DNA from: JANXLO01 sp038231295
GTDB lineage: Bacteria > Armatimonadota > Chthonomonadetes > Chthonomonadales > Chthonomonadaceae
DNA length: 43,746 nucleotides
NCBI GenBank assembly: GCA_038231295.1
Contig: JBBRLP010000032.1
Span: 1-43,746, forward strand
Direction of reading: 5' to 3'
Shown in pieces: positions 29,848 through 37,852 of the stretch. Position numbers and translations under genes: made by a program. Below the pieces are notes generated by a model. It saw only the letters and a list, made by a program, of their open reading frames with translations, did not search any database and was not told where the DNA came from. The first letter of the stretch is position 1. Each line of letters opens with the position of its first letter.

Positions 29848-30233
29848 GCCGCCCGCTCCTGTTCCGCCAGCGCCTCCTCCAACACGGCCAGCCTTACCTC
29901 CATGTCCTGCATCTCCATGCCTTTGAACGCCATGTCCAGCACCGAGCGCGCCGCCATCAGGCGCACGTTCCCCGGCTTCTCCGTGTCCTGCATGACGCTG
30001 ACAAGCGTTGCCACCGCCGCACCGCTCGCCTTTTGCAACAGAGCAATCGCCACCTCCACCGCCTGACGCCGCGAGGCCCGGTACTCGGCGGCGAACTCCG
30101 GCTCTTTCAGCCAGCGGAGCAGAGTCGCCTCGCTGACGCCTGCCGCCGTCGCTGCACCTGCAATGGTCGGATGGGCCAGCAGAGCAGCAATGGCACCCTC
30201 GCGCTTCCGTGATTTTCCGCTTTCGGCTGTCAT
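29844..30233 (-). CDS. Small-terminase-like HTH protein (phBC6A51-type)
   Basis: 129 residues. Residues 12-50, EGAIAALLAHPTIAGAATAA then GVSEATLLRWLKEPEFAAEYR, form the helix-turn-helix typical of phage small terminase subunits of the phBC6A51 kind; a long helix with RRQAVEVAIALLQKASGAAVATL follows, and the C-terminal helix (MEVRLAVLEEALAEQE) fits an oligomerisation segment. TerS proteins recognise pac or cos DNA. No large terminase gene follows, which is unusual. It lies 6 bases downstream of the ParB-like gene. Confidence 0.7.
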   Translation of the reverse strand: MTAESGKSRKREGAIAALLAHPTIAGAATAAGVSEATLLRWLKEPEFAAEYRASRRQAVEVAIALLQKASGAAVATLVSVMQDTEKPGNVRLMAARSVLDMAFKGMEMQDMEVRLAVLEEALAEQERAA

Positions 30234-30239
30234 AGGCTG

Positions 30240-30911
30240 TCACCCGTTTGCATTTCCGGACGGAGGCCGTCCTTCCGCTTCCTGATACGCCTTGCGGATA
30301 CGAACTTGCCGCTGTGTCACCCAGGACTGCTGGTACTGCGTGTCCGCAAAGAGTTTCGAGAATCCCGTGATGTGCTTGAGGCGCAAGAGTTCCTCCGGCC
30401 CCATGCCGATTTCGTTGCAGATGTCGGCGTCTTCCCAGCCGTTTTCCAGCATCGAGAAGACCAGGCTGCTCATGCCCTGCACCGAGTGCTTCCCTCGGGC
30501 GCGGTTGTGACGGACCGTCGAGGCCATGCGGTCGTTGATGTCCTTGTCGATCACCACGACCGGCAGACAGCCGCCACAGGCCTCATAGATGTCCCGATGC
30601 GTCTTCATGACGAAGTAACGGTGAAAGCCGTCCACGATGACATACAGGTCCCGCGCCGCGTCGTAGATCGTGACGACCGGCTGCGTGTACCCGTCGTGCC
30701 GAATGGAGGTGTAGAGCAGGCGCATCTCGATCTGGGCCACGCTGTTCGGATTGTAGTCGTTAGGCGTCACCTGCTCCAGAGGCACCCACCGCACGAGGTC
30801 AATCGGCTGCGCCTGCTGCGGAGAAAGCGTGTGGAGAAGCCGGCGCAAGTCCGCAAGGAGCGCGGCGGGTTCGTCCGCTTCCTGCACGGCGCGGGTGATC
30901 TCATTGTGCAT
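30240..30911 (-). CDS. ParB/sulfiredoxin-fold protein, IbrB-like
   Basis: 223 residues. The ParB-type domain is EQVTPNDYNPNSVAQIEMRLLYTSI, then QPVVTIYD, the core DGFHRY and RHNRARGKH; a ParB-like HTH segment follows (EEAD-type ICNEIGMGPEELLRLKHITGFS). It resembles E. coli IbrB, found beside the PAPS-reductase-like IbrA in prophages. The start (30911) overlaps the end of the PAPS-reductase-like gene by 11 bases, so the pair is coupled. Single-gene ParB relatives can be nucleases, CTPases or kinases; activity here is unknown. Confidence 0.8.
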   Translation of the reverse strand: MHNEITRAVQEADEPAALLADLRRLLHTLSPQQAQPIDLVRWVPLEQVTPNDYNPNSVAQIEMRLLYTSIRHDGYTQPVVTIYDAARDLYVIVDGFHRYFVMKTHRDIYEACGGCLPVVVIDKDINDRMASTVRHNRARGKHSVQGMSSLVFSMLENGWEDADICNEIGMGPEELLRLKHITGFSKLFADTQYQQSWVTQRQVRIRKAYQEAEGRPPSGNANG

Positions 30912-32028
30912 GGTAGCTGTACCTGTCCCTTCCTGTGCCGAAGCCTTTCCGGTAGCGGTCATGTCCGGAGGCGAAGTTGGCGAGCTTGGTGCCTTCGTAG
31001 TCGTTGACCAGCAGCGACGCGATGCCACACTTGGCGAGGGCCTCGTGCGCGGCGGGCAAGAACTGCGCGTCCATCTGCGCGAACTTGTGCCGAAAGGTCT
31101 CCCGGATAACCGGGTCGGCGATAAGATGCTCCAGCAGATAGGCTCGGTACTCCTGCCAATCCCGGAACATGCAGGGTAGCTTCTTCGGCACCTCATACGC
31201 CTCCCGTGCCTGGTTGACCGCGTTGACGCCCGAGACCCGCGCCGTGATGCGGTTCCAGGTCTCCGGTTCGATCTCTTGCAGGAACTTGAGGCTGTGGATC
31301 GCCGTTTCATGGTGGACGTTGGAGACGCGCATATCCAGGACGGGAACACCGTACTGGTACTCGTAATCGTAGAGGCGGCAGTAGTGCCAGCCGTGATCGT
31401 GAATGGCCTTCCAGATGTCCCGATAGCCCCAATCGTAGAGCGGGTAGAAAGTGTAATGCCCCGGCGCCTTCTTCGTAATCACCCGACCCCAGGTGATGTC
31501 TTGAAACGTCGCCCCGCCTGTCAGCCCTTTCAGCCGACCGGGACTCTCTTCGCACCGTACCCCGGAGATCTGGGCCGTCGAACGGTTCGGGAAGTAGACC
31601 TTCGGAAACGCATCGAAGAGAGCCTTAAAGCGGTCGGTGCCAAGGCGATTCTCATGAAGGCTGTTCGGCTCCTTTTCCCGTATCCATGCCGCGCCCTCCT
31701 GCCAGCAGTAGAGCCACGGCTCGGACGCGCTGGTCGCATTGAAGAGTTTGAACGGCCCCTGAAACCAGTAGGGTCGGACACGCGGGTCAGCCATGATTGT
31801 GCGGACGTGGTCAATGACGTTCTCCCACTCCGCTTCCTGATCCAGAAACAGCACGGAGAGGGGCAGGCGTCCCTTCTGCTCGGCGACCCGCAGCGCGAGG
31901 TTCAGCACGACCGTGCTGTCCTTGCCCCCGGAGACGTTGACGATCACCTCGTCAAAGGCATCGAAGAGCCGCCCGATCCGCTCGAGGGCCGCGTCGTAGA
32001 CGTCCTGTTTCAGATAGATTTTGCTCAT
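30901..32028 (-). CDS. PAPS-reductase/PP-loop family protein, IbrA-like
   Basis: 375 residues. The PP-loop VNVSGGKDST holds residues 33-38 (SGGKDS), followed by LSVLFLDQEAEWENVIDHV and ISGVRCEESPGRL, the pattern of adenylating N-type PP-loop enzymes (CysH, CysD, DndC, IbrA). It lacks the paired cysteines of sulfate-reducing CysH and the C-terminal E-C-G motif, so it is not an assimilatory enzyme. It is longer than CysH because of a C-terminal helical domain. Both its ends overlap neighbouring genes (ATGA at the start, 11 bases at the end). A DNA or nucleotide modification role is possible by analogy with DndC, but this is inference. Confidence 0.82.
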   Translation of the reverse strand: MSKIYLKQDVYDAALERIGRLFDAFDEVIVNVSGGKDSTVVLNLALRVAEQKGRLPLSVLFLDQEAEWENVIDHVRTIMADPRVRPYWFQGPFKLFNATSASEPWLYCWQEGAAWIREKEPNSLHENRLGTDRFKALFDAFPKVYFPNRSTAQISGVRCEESPGRLKGLTGGATFQDITWGRVITKKAPGHYTFYPLYDWGYRDIWKAIHDHGWHYCRLYDYEYQYGVPVLDMRVSNVHHETAIHSLKFLQEIEPETWNRITARVSGVNAVNQAREAYEVPKKLPCMFRDWQEYRAYLLEHLIADPVIRETFRHKFAQMDAQFLPAAHEALAKCGIASLLVNDYEGTKLANFASGHDRYRKGFGTGRDRYSYHAQ

Positions 32029-32312
32029 GGGTCGGCGTCCACTGTCTTCCGGTTGATGAGGGTCGTCTCCGGCAGCGGATTGCCCATCGTCCAGTATTTG
32101 AAGCCGTTCACCGCGAAGAGGGTGTAAGCACGGCCTTTGAACCGCTCGGTATAGCCATGCGCCCGTATCTGCTCCACGACCCAGACGAAATCGGCTTCGG
32201 CCCACTTCGCCCGGAGCGTGTAGTGGTGCGGGTTATGCGGCATGGTCTTCGCGAACGTCCAGGGGGCCGCTTCGAGCAGGGCGGTCAGTCGGGCGAGTGC
32301 TTCCGGGTTCAT
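32025..32312 (-). CDS. Conserved 95-residue phage protein linked to the IbrA/IbrB pair, unknown function
   Basis: 95 residues with dense aromatic and basic positions: TMPHNPHHYTLRAKW, FVWVVEQIRAHGYTERFKGR and YTLFAVNGFKYWTMG. I recall similar small proteins beside phage PAPS-reductase/ParB genes, but know no function. Both ends overlap neighbours by ATGA, so it is translated as part of the same block (ParB - 95 aa - IbrA-like - IbrB-like). The shape suggests a compact nucleic-acid or nucleotide-binding fold. Confidence 0.7.
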   Translation of the reverse strand: MNPEALARLTALLEAAPWTFAKTMPHNPHHYTLRAKWAEADFVWVVEQIRAHGYTERFKGRAYTLFAVNGFKYWTMGNPLPETTLINRKTVDADP

Positions 32313-32932
32313 TCGGGTTTCTCCGCGTCGAGGTAGAACTCCCCGGCGCAATGAGGGCAGACGAGCGGCCGCAGTTGGAGGCGGGGCTTGAACTTCTCGT
32401 CAAGTGTCTGCTGCGCCTGCGCCACGTCCTCTGTCGAGGTCAGGGCCGTAGACGTGCGCGGCGCTAGAGAGGGCTGGAACACGTCGGGCGTTGTCATCGG
32501 TGCGGGAAGGGCCAGCAGGACGTTCAGCTCGGCCTCTTGCCAGAACGCCTGAAGGTCTATGCCTGCGCTCAGGTCGGCCTGCATCTGCTCCGCATCCCAG
32601 TGCAGATCGAGTTGGGCGATCCGGTTGTCGGCATAGGCGAGTTTACGAGCAGACGAATCGTGCTCAAGGTCCAGGTCGGTACGCTGGACGACGACCAGTT
32701 CCGTGCCATCGGTTTCGACGATGCGAACCGGCAGGCCGATCTCGACCGCGCCTGCGAGGGTCTTGTTCCCGGCAATAATGACGCCGTTCTTGTCCGCGAG
32801 GATGCTGCGTCCTGCGCCATGTTCGCGCAGGCTCTTCTCCAGCAGGGCACGCCCGCGCAAGGTGCCTTTGTTGGCGTTGTGTGGGTCTGGCTTTAAGGTG
32901 TTAAGGGCTGTAACGTTCTGTATGGGCATCAT
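32309..32932 (-). CDS. ParB-like nuclease-fold protein with C-terminal zinc pair
   Basis: 207 residues; GGAGA lies just before two adjacent ATG codons (32932 and 32929). The ParB/Srx fold is seen in LKPDPHNANKGTLRGRALLEKSLREHG, IIAGNKTLAGA and LAYADNRIAQLD. The N-terminal 120 residues match the phage ParB proteins that accompany DNA methylases or terminases. The C-terminus ends LVCPHCAGEFYLDAEKPE, a half zinc ribbon. It begins the second block of the leftward operon, 102 bases after the primase-helicase gene, and is coupled to the 95-residue gene. Confidence 0.78.
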   Translation of the reverse strand: MMPIQNVTALNTLKPDPHNANKGTLRGRALLEKSLREHGAGRSILADKNGVIIAGNKTLAGAVEIGLPVRIVETDGTELVVVQRTDLDLEHDSSARKLAYADNRIAQLDLHWDAEQMQADLSAGIDLQAFWQEAELNVLLALPAPMTTPDVFQPSLAPRTSTALTSTEDVAQAQQTLDEKFKPRLQLRPLVCPHCAGEFYLDAEKPE

Positions 32933-33034
32933 CGGTCTCCTCTCGTATCCATCCGGATTATTGGAATAGTGTTCGTTTGTCTGCTTACGTTAATATACCA
33001 TATTTCCTGCCTGCGTAGACGGAAGGAAGGAAGG

Positions 33035-35599
33035 TCAGTGGGTGAATGCTCCCAGATTGCTTTGAGCCAAAGGAAGCGCCTCCGCAGGAAGTACAGGCAG
33101 CTCGTCGTTAAAGTCTTCGTCATAGTCTTCACCCAGATCAGAAGTGTCGGGGACATTTGCGTCATTTGCGTCATCTGCGTCACGATGAGAGCAGAAAGGC
33201 CGTGACGCATCTCTAGAACTGTCATCCGCGTGCGTCATCGTCAGAACGGCTTGCGTCACTCCGTTTTGAGAAGGGAATGACGCAGGTGACGCAGGTGACG
33301 CAAAATTGTCCGTATTATCTGCCATGCCGATTTTGCGAATCGTCAAGTACCGCGCCTGTCCGCTTCGGTGCTGCGTGTAGTCCAGGCCAATTGCCCGCAG
33401 ATTGGGGGCAAGGCGTTTCAACTGACCAGAGGCGCTTTTCGGAGTTTTGGGCCACTCTCTCGCTGCGTCGGAAATAGACTTATGCGGTTCCAATGCCGCA
33501 AGCAGTTCCGTCGCGGTACCCGTCCACTCCGAACGCTCCTGCATGAAACTGCGAAGGGCCAGCGCGAACGGCGAGGCTTCCAGTGCCTCTTCGTGCTGAG
33601 CGGCAACGTTCGCCGCATACGCCTGAAGAAACGTCCCATCCGGCCAGTGCAGGGCACGTTCTACCGCGACACCGACCCGGGCGAAATCCGCCATACGGGG
33701 CATACGCGCCAGTTGCACCGAAGGCAGGATCGCCAGCACGTTCGCGACCGTGTCCAGCAGCGCGCCCAGCAGGGCCGGACGCGCCGTCTCAAACTCTTTC
33801 AAGACCTCTGTTTCCGAGCGGCGCTTGTCGGGCAGAATAGGGGTCAGCGCGAGCAGGATAGACCGGTCTAGCAGGTCGGCACGTTGGGCGACGACTTCAA
33901 TTCCCGTCAGAGCGATGACGCGCCGGAAGGTGATGATCACGTCTTCGCCATCGGTATAGAGCTGGCGTTTGCTGAAACCTTCGCCCGTGACAGCCCGGCA
34001 TATCGCATCACTCAGCCAGGGCGGCAACTTGGAAACGTTGTCGAGCGTCACCATCAGGCTGTGTTGACCTGCCTGAACCCACTCGCCGACATCGCGCGGC
34101 TCTACACGTAGCGGTGTCTTCGACGGGTCAATCAAGGCGCTCAACAGCCGCATGAGGGTTGATTTCGCGCAGCCCTGCTCCCCATGCACGACAAGAACCG
34201 GGTGCGCTATGTCCGGTAACAGGGCCGCGACGAGCCACACGACCAACTGTACCCAGGCGTTCTCGTCGCGGATATTGAGAAAGTCCCGCAGCCTGTCAAG
34301 CGAACCGCCACGAACAGGCTCCGCTTGCGGATTGCCGAGGGCATACCGGCGAAACAGTATCGGAGGGTCCGCAACGATCTCCCACCCGGCAGGTGTGACG
34401 CGCACCGCTTGCCAGAGATCGTTGGTAAGGTCAATCCAGAGGGTCTGCGGATCGTTTTCAACGCCTGCGACCCGCACGGATAGCGGGCGTCCCACCCCTT
34501 CAAACCGACAATCACCTTCCAGAACGCGCAGGGCATCTTCCATCGCTTGAGAGGTCGGCACGCGCTCCGTCTGTTGATAAAACTCGCGGGTCAGCCATTG
34601 CCGAAACGCAGACGAACGCACTGGCCAGGTCTCGTTATGCGAGTGTGGCTTGCCGTTCACCTGCCGGGTAACGGGAACACGCGCCATCGCCTCATTCTCC
34701 CCGGTAGAGTGGAAACGCTCCGTCTTACGCCCAATAAGGACCAACTCCTGCGCGGTAGACAGTCCCTCCTCTCCATCAGAATTGCCGCGCCGCCTGCCTT
34801 TTGCAGGCTTCTCCGAACGTTCTGGCTTTGTGAGACAGCGAGGAGCCTCCGCAGCCAGTGCCAGCAGTTCTTCCTTTGTGCCGCCTGCCGCCAGCCAGTC
34901 CGAGACGTCTCCCTTCTCCGGCAAGCCGGGTAAGTTAAGCCGTTGTAAAGAGGCGGCAATTCCACGCAAAGAGCCAGCGATCCGCTCGACGTGCGACCGT
35001 CCAGGGTCATCATTGTCTGGGATCAGAACCAGCTTCGCCCCGCGTAGCGATTCGGAGTACTCCTTATCCCATTTGCCAGCACCCATCGGATTGCAGGTTG
35101 CTGCCAGTCCGAACCGGTGCAGATTGTCTGCATCCTTTTCGCCCTCGACAAAGAAGACCGTTTCGCCGCGCTCAATAGCGGCTCGTAATTGAGGAAGGCG
35201 GTAGAGAACCCGCCGCGTGTCTTTGAGATTCCATGTCCAGCCATTCCGCCCGGAGGGATCAGGGCGACGCTGCCGGAATCCTTTCGGTTCCAACCGGACG
35301 CACTCGAAAAGCAGTTGACCCTCCTCATCGTGATAGGGGTAGACTGCCGCAAAGTCGTCTTTCGCTGTCGCTTTGCGCGGCGGGAAGAGCGCGGACATGG
35401 GAAGGTTCAGTACCTCCAGAATCGCTTCGGCCTCACATCCCGCATGACAGCAGAGCAGCACCCGCCCGTCCTGTCCTGTCGAGACGCTCAGGCTGTTGGT
35501 GGTATCTTCGTGGGCCGGACAGCGGGCCGACCACTCCTTGCCGCGTTGCTGGACGTGTTCCAGATGCGGCAACAGGGCGTTGATCGCGGCGTCTGTCAT
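33035..35599 (-). CDS. Primase-helicase (zinc finger, TOPRIM, AAA+/SF3-like ATPase)
   Basis: 854 residues from the ATG at 35599 (AGGAGA upstream). Residues 22-56 form a CHC2-like zinc domain (WSARCPAHED, LLCCHAGC). The TOPRIM domain has VFFVEGEKDAD (about 148-158) and LVLIPDNDDPGR (about 190-201). The ATPase domain has Walker A GEQGCAKST at 473-481, then LMVTLDNVSKL and FRRVIALTG, as in phage and plasmid replicative helicases. The C-terminal 100 residues are low-complexity, encoded by 9-bp DNA repeats. It should make primers and unwind DNA for element replication. Its start overlaps the upstream small gene (ATGA). Confidence 0.9.
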   Translation of the reverse strand: MTDAAINALLPHLEHVQQRGKEWSARCPAHEDTTNSLSVSTGQDGRVLLCCHAGCEAEAILEVLNLPMSALFPPRKATAKDDFAAVYPYHDEEGQLLFECVRLEPKGFRQRRPDPSGRNGWTWNLKDTRRVLYRLPQLRAAIERGETVFFVEGEKDADNLHRFGLAATCNPMGAGKWDKEYSESLRGAKLVLIPDNDDPGRSHVERIAGSLRGIAASLQRLNLPGLPEKGDVSDWLAAGGTKEELLALAAEAPRCLTKPERSEKPAKGRRRGNSDGEEGLSTAQELVLIGRKTERFHSTGENEAMARVPVTRQVNGKPHSHNETWPVRSSAFRQWLTREFYQQTERVPTSQAMEDALRVLEGDCRFEGVGRPLSVRVAGVENDPQTLWIDLTNDLWQAVRVTPAGWEIVADPPILFRRYALGNPQAEPVRGGSLDRLRDFLNIRDENAWVQLVVWLVAALLPDIAHPVLVVHGEQGCAKSTLMRLLSALIDPSKTPLRVEPRDVGEWVQAGQHSLMVTLDNVSKLPPWLSDAICRAVTGEGFSKRQLYTDGEDVIITFRRVIALTGIEVVAQRADLLDRSILLALTPILPDKRRSETEVLKEFETARPALLGALLDTVANVLAILPSVQLARMPRMADFARVGVAVERALHWPDGTFLQAYAANVAAQHEEALEASPFALALRSFMQERSEWTGTATELLAALEPHKSISDAAREWPKTPKSASGQLKRLAPNLRAIGLDYTQHRSGQARYLTIRKIGMADNTDNFASPASPASFPSQNGVTQAVLTMTHADDSSRDASRPFCSHRDADDANDANVPDTSDLGEDYDEDFNDELPVLPAEALPLAQSNLGAFTH
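33154..33305. repeat. 9-bp tandem repeats in the 3' end of the primase-helicase gene
   Basis: CATTTGCGT is present three times in tandem (33154-33180, third copy with one change), and TGACGCAGG/TGACGCAAA three times at 33279-33305. More GCGTCA copies lie between. The two blocks are inverted relative to each other. They encode Ala/Asp/Asn- and Ala/Ser/Pro-rich protein segments. Iterons inside the replication gene are the pattern of the lambda origin in gene O. Confidence 0.7.
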
Positions 35600-35793
35600 A
35601 CGGTCTCCTGTGGCGTCACATCCTGCGCGGATGCCTCGTTGCATTGAGCCAACCGTTTAGCCTGACGCCGCCGGGCGGTCTCGGCCAGTTCACGGCACAT
35701 CTCGAAAAAGATTTCCCATGTTGCCGTACCCTGATCGCTTCCGTGCATTCCAGCACATTGCGGATAATGATGGTGTGGAATTTCCTCAGACAT
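35596..35793 (-). CDS. Small protein, unknown, upstream of primase
   Basis: 65 residues starting at the ATG at 35793 with GGAGG 7 bases upstream. HHHYPQCAGMHG near the N-terminus could bind a metal; the rest is a charged helix (FEMCRELAETARRRQAKRLAQ). It overlaps the preceding repressor gene by 8 bases and the primase gene by ATGA. No family is recognised. Confidence 0.65.
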   Translation of the reverse strand: MSEEIPHHHYPQCAGMHGSDQGTATWEIFFEMCRELAETARRRQAKRLAQCNEASAQDVTPQETV

Positions 35794-36037
35794 GGCTGCC
35801 TCCGTGCGTCTGGGTAGAAATCGTTTCAAAGATCGTGTCGAAGTCCGCATCCAATACGCGCATTAACCCGCTACGGACTTTAGGAGAAGGAAACCGCGTA
35901 CCTGCCAGAAGTTGGGAGCAATACCCACTGCTGATTCGCAGTCGTTTCGCCAGATGGTTCTGACTGATATTGCGCCGAAGTAGAATCTGCCTGACTGTTT
36001 CATGTTTGATTTTTGCACGTACCATTAGTTCACTCAT
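35786..36037 (-). CDS. XRE-family HTH protein (Cro-like or early regulator)
   Basis: 83 residues from the ATG at 36037; an ATG at 36025 is possible. The HTH is ETVRQILLRRNISQNHLAKRLRISSGYCSQLLAGTRFPSPKVRSGLM, a compact XRE domain without other domains. By position it is the first gene of the replication operon, facing the second XRE gene at 36202 across two palindromes, which is the arrangement of Cro (early, small) against a cI-like partner. Expression is from a good sigma70 promoter (TTGACT, 17 bases, TACACT at 36059-36087). Confidence 0.8.
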   Translation of the reverse strand: MSELMVRAKIKHETVRQILLRRNISQNHLAKRLRISSGYCSQLLAGTRFPSPKVRSGLMRVLDADFDTIFETISTQTHGGSHV

Positions 36038-36058
36038 GCCCAACAAATGTACAGCAGA

Positions 36059-36169
36059 AGTGTACTCGGATTGGCAGAGAGAGTCAAGAGGGAAGGTTCT
36101 CGTAAAAGCATTTGCTTTCAGAATAATGCAAAATAGTGCTTGCATTTTTTAGCAACGCTGTGATATACT
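36059..36169. promoter_or_regulatory. Divergent regulator switch with two GCAA/TTGC palindromes
   Basis: Leftward promoter: TTGACT (from 36082-36087), 17 bases, TACACT (from 36059-36064). Rightward promoter: TTGCAT (36140-36145), 18 bases, TATACT (36164-36169). Palindrome 1: AAAGCA-TT-TGCTTT (36105-36118). Palindrome 2: AATGCAA (36125-36131) and TTGCATT (36140-36146), whose right arm covers the rightward -35. This is the arrangement of a phage immunity switch. Confidence 0.8.
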
Positions 36170-36201
36170 GAGTGAGGATAGGGGAGGAGACGAGGAAGAC
36201 T

Positions 36202-36639
36202 ATGGAGACAACCGAAAGAGAAGAGTTTGGCAGGTATATCAAAAGTCTGCGAGAAACAGCGCGTCTCTCCTTACGTGAGGCGGAGCGGGCCATTGGAATC
36301 AGTAACAGCTATTTATATCAGATCGAGCGCGGCGAACGCAATCCTCCTAAGCCGGAGGTACTGCGTAACATGGCCGCAGCATACAACGTCAGCCTGTCAG
36401 CGTTGATGGCGGCGGCTCGCCTGCAAGAACCTGGAGATTTTGCTCTCTTTTTTAATGAGGACGAACTGGAGAGAGCCTTCGAGTATATAAAAACCGATAA
36501 GAAATTTCGTTTCGGAACCCACATGAGCGGTAGCACTCTCACCCCGGAGGCGAAACGCTTCATTGTCGAGGTTTACGAGAAGTTAACAGGACTTAAGTTA
36601 CTTAGTGTAGAGAGAGGAGAGGATGATGCTTTCGAATGA
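36202..36639 (+). CDS. XRE-family regulator (cI-like repressor candidate)
   Basis: 145 residues from the ATG at 36202. The N-terminal HTH is GRYIKSLRETARLSLREAERAIGISNSYLYQIERGERNPPKPEVLRNMAAAYNVSLSALM, a full XRE domain. The C-terminal part (about residues 75-145) is acidic and helical, without LexA-like protease residues. Loss of repression would therefore need another factor, and the ImmA/IrrE-like protein from the gene that follows is the natural candidate, as for ImmR and ImmA of ICEBs1. The stop overlaps that gene by 17 bases. Confidence 0.85.
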   Translation: METTEREEFGRYIKSLRETARLSLREAERAIGISNSYLYQIERGERNPPKPEVLRNMAAAYNVSLSALMAAARLQEPGDFALFFNEDELERAFEYIKTDKKFRFGTHMSGSTLTPEAKRFIVEVYEKLTGLKLLSVERGEDDAFE

Positions 36640-37783
36640 CGCGCCACAGGATCTGGTAAGATTTGTAAAATCCTACGAAGCCGGCGGGGCTATCCTGTGT
36701 CTTACATCGCCCGAAGAACTCGCCTGCTGTTTTCGCTCATGGTATCACGTGCCCTGTCCAATGGACATTGAAAACATGGGAAATATGTTTCGTGGGAGTA
36801 AAGACATTCAGGTCTATTATATGCCAGAGATGGAAAAGGAATTAAACATCCGTGGTTGCTGGTTCAAGCACCTGGAGAACCACATCGTACTCATAGACCC
36901 TGATCGTCCGCAAGCCAGCAGAATCAAAACCTACATTCACGAAGTAACTGAACAACTGCTCGACATCAGTTACAACTTCCATCCTATGCTTCCACGACGA
37001 AGCGAAAAGGAGCGCGAGAGATACGCCAACTCTGTAGCTGCCTGCGTAAAGATGCCACCGGACACGTTTCGCAAACAGGTCCGAAGAGTAGGATTAGACA
37101 TCGAATCTTTAGCCGAAGAAAACAAAGAGACACTTGCCGGGGTAACCCGGCACTTACGCGACCTTATTATGGAAGGACGGCACTTCTACTACTGTCGATT
37201 TGACATTGTGCGTTCACCCCGAAAAAACTGTCCGGAATTGGCTGACCTTGCCGAGCAGTTAGGGGGCAAATGTATTCTTGTGCAAGATGTGGTACGTACC
37301 TCCGCCATAAACATCAAACGCACAAAAACGGCTTTTCCTTCTCACAATCTGCCTGCATTCGATCATTACCGCATCCTCAATCCTGCACTTAACGCTTTCA
37401 TAACGAGAAGCCCAGACAAAGCGCCTGTTTTCTTTGCTGGAATGGAGGGATGTTCCAGCGATTTATTTCAGCAGCCTGACCTATTCGGTGATACTCAGAT
37501 TTGCGTCCTCCTTAAACCCTACGGCAAGATTGAGACAAAGGGATTTTGGATGCTCGCAATCCACCCTAAGGACCGCTCCTTTCTCGATGCCGCTCTGGAA
37601 AAGATGCAGCCAGAATTTCGAGGCGAACTTGATTGGCTCTTTAGTTGGGATTACCACACTAAAAAACGACCTGTCAATAAAAACCCGCAGATGCCTCTTC
37701 CAAACATAAGCGACCAATCGCTTTCATCTATATTTGGGGATGCCATCTATCCCTGGTCTGCCCCACCACAAAGTGGTCTGTGA
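36623..37783 (+). CDS. ImmA/IrrE-like protein with altered zinc motif
   Basis: 386 residues; GGAGAGG directly precedes two ATG codons (36623, 36626). Residues 84-145 recall ImmA/IrrE metallopeptidases: HIVLIDPDRPQASRIKTYIHEVTEQLL, then ERYANSVAACVKMP. The expected H-E-x-x-H is H106-E107-V-T-E110: the second His is Glu. The following Glu/Asn of the third motif is kept. The C-terminal 200 residues are of no known domain; they could sense a signal (VFFAGMEGCSSDLF, CVLLKPYGKIETKGFWMLAI). It is coupled to the XRE repressor gene and may cleave or inhibit it. The altered motif leaves catalysis uncertain. Confidence 0.65.
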   Translation: MMLSNDAPQDLVRFVKSYEAGGAILCLTSPEELACCFRSWYHVPCPMDIENMGNMFRGSKDIQVYYMPEMEKELNIRGCWFKHLENHIVLIDPDRPQASRIKTYIHEVTEQLLDISYNFHPMLPRRSEKERERYANSVAACVKMPPDTFRKQVRRVGLDIESLAEENKETLAGVTRHLRDLIMEGRHFYYCRFDIVRSPRKNCPELADLAEQLGGKCILVQDVVRTSAINIKRTKTAFPSHNLPAFDHYRILNPALNAFITRSPDKAPVFFAGMEGCSSDLFQQPDLFGDTQICVLLKPYGKIETKGFWMLAIHPKDRSFLDAALEKMQPEFRGELDWLFSWDYHTKKRPVNKNPQMPLPNISDQSLSSIFGDAIYPWSAPPQSGL

Positions 37784-37791
37784 CTGAGATA

Positions 37792-37821
37792 CTGACCCTG
37801 AAATACACCTCAGTCTATAAG
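37792..37821 (+). promoter_or_regulatory. Candidate promoter for the type III operon
   Basis: CTGACC at 37792-37797, 18 bases, TATAAG at 37816-37821, 32 bases before the mod start. A moderate match only. Confidence 0.4.
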
Positions 37822-37852
37822 AGACGGCAGGACTCTCGGTCATGACTGACGA

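Noticed and set aside
30901..32028. PAPS-reductase-like gene as a second sulfate-assimilation enzyme
   Set aside because: It lacks the paired cluster cysteines and the C-terminal E-C-G-L-H of CysH, is longer, and lies in a phage operon.
33154..33305. Short repeats considered as a CRISPR array
   Set aside because: Units are 9 bp in direct tandem without spacers, inside a coding gene, and no cas genes are near.
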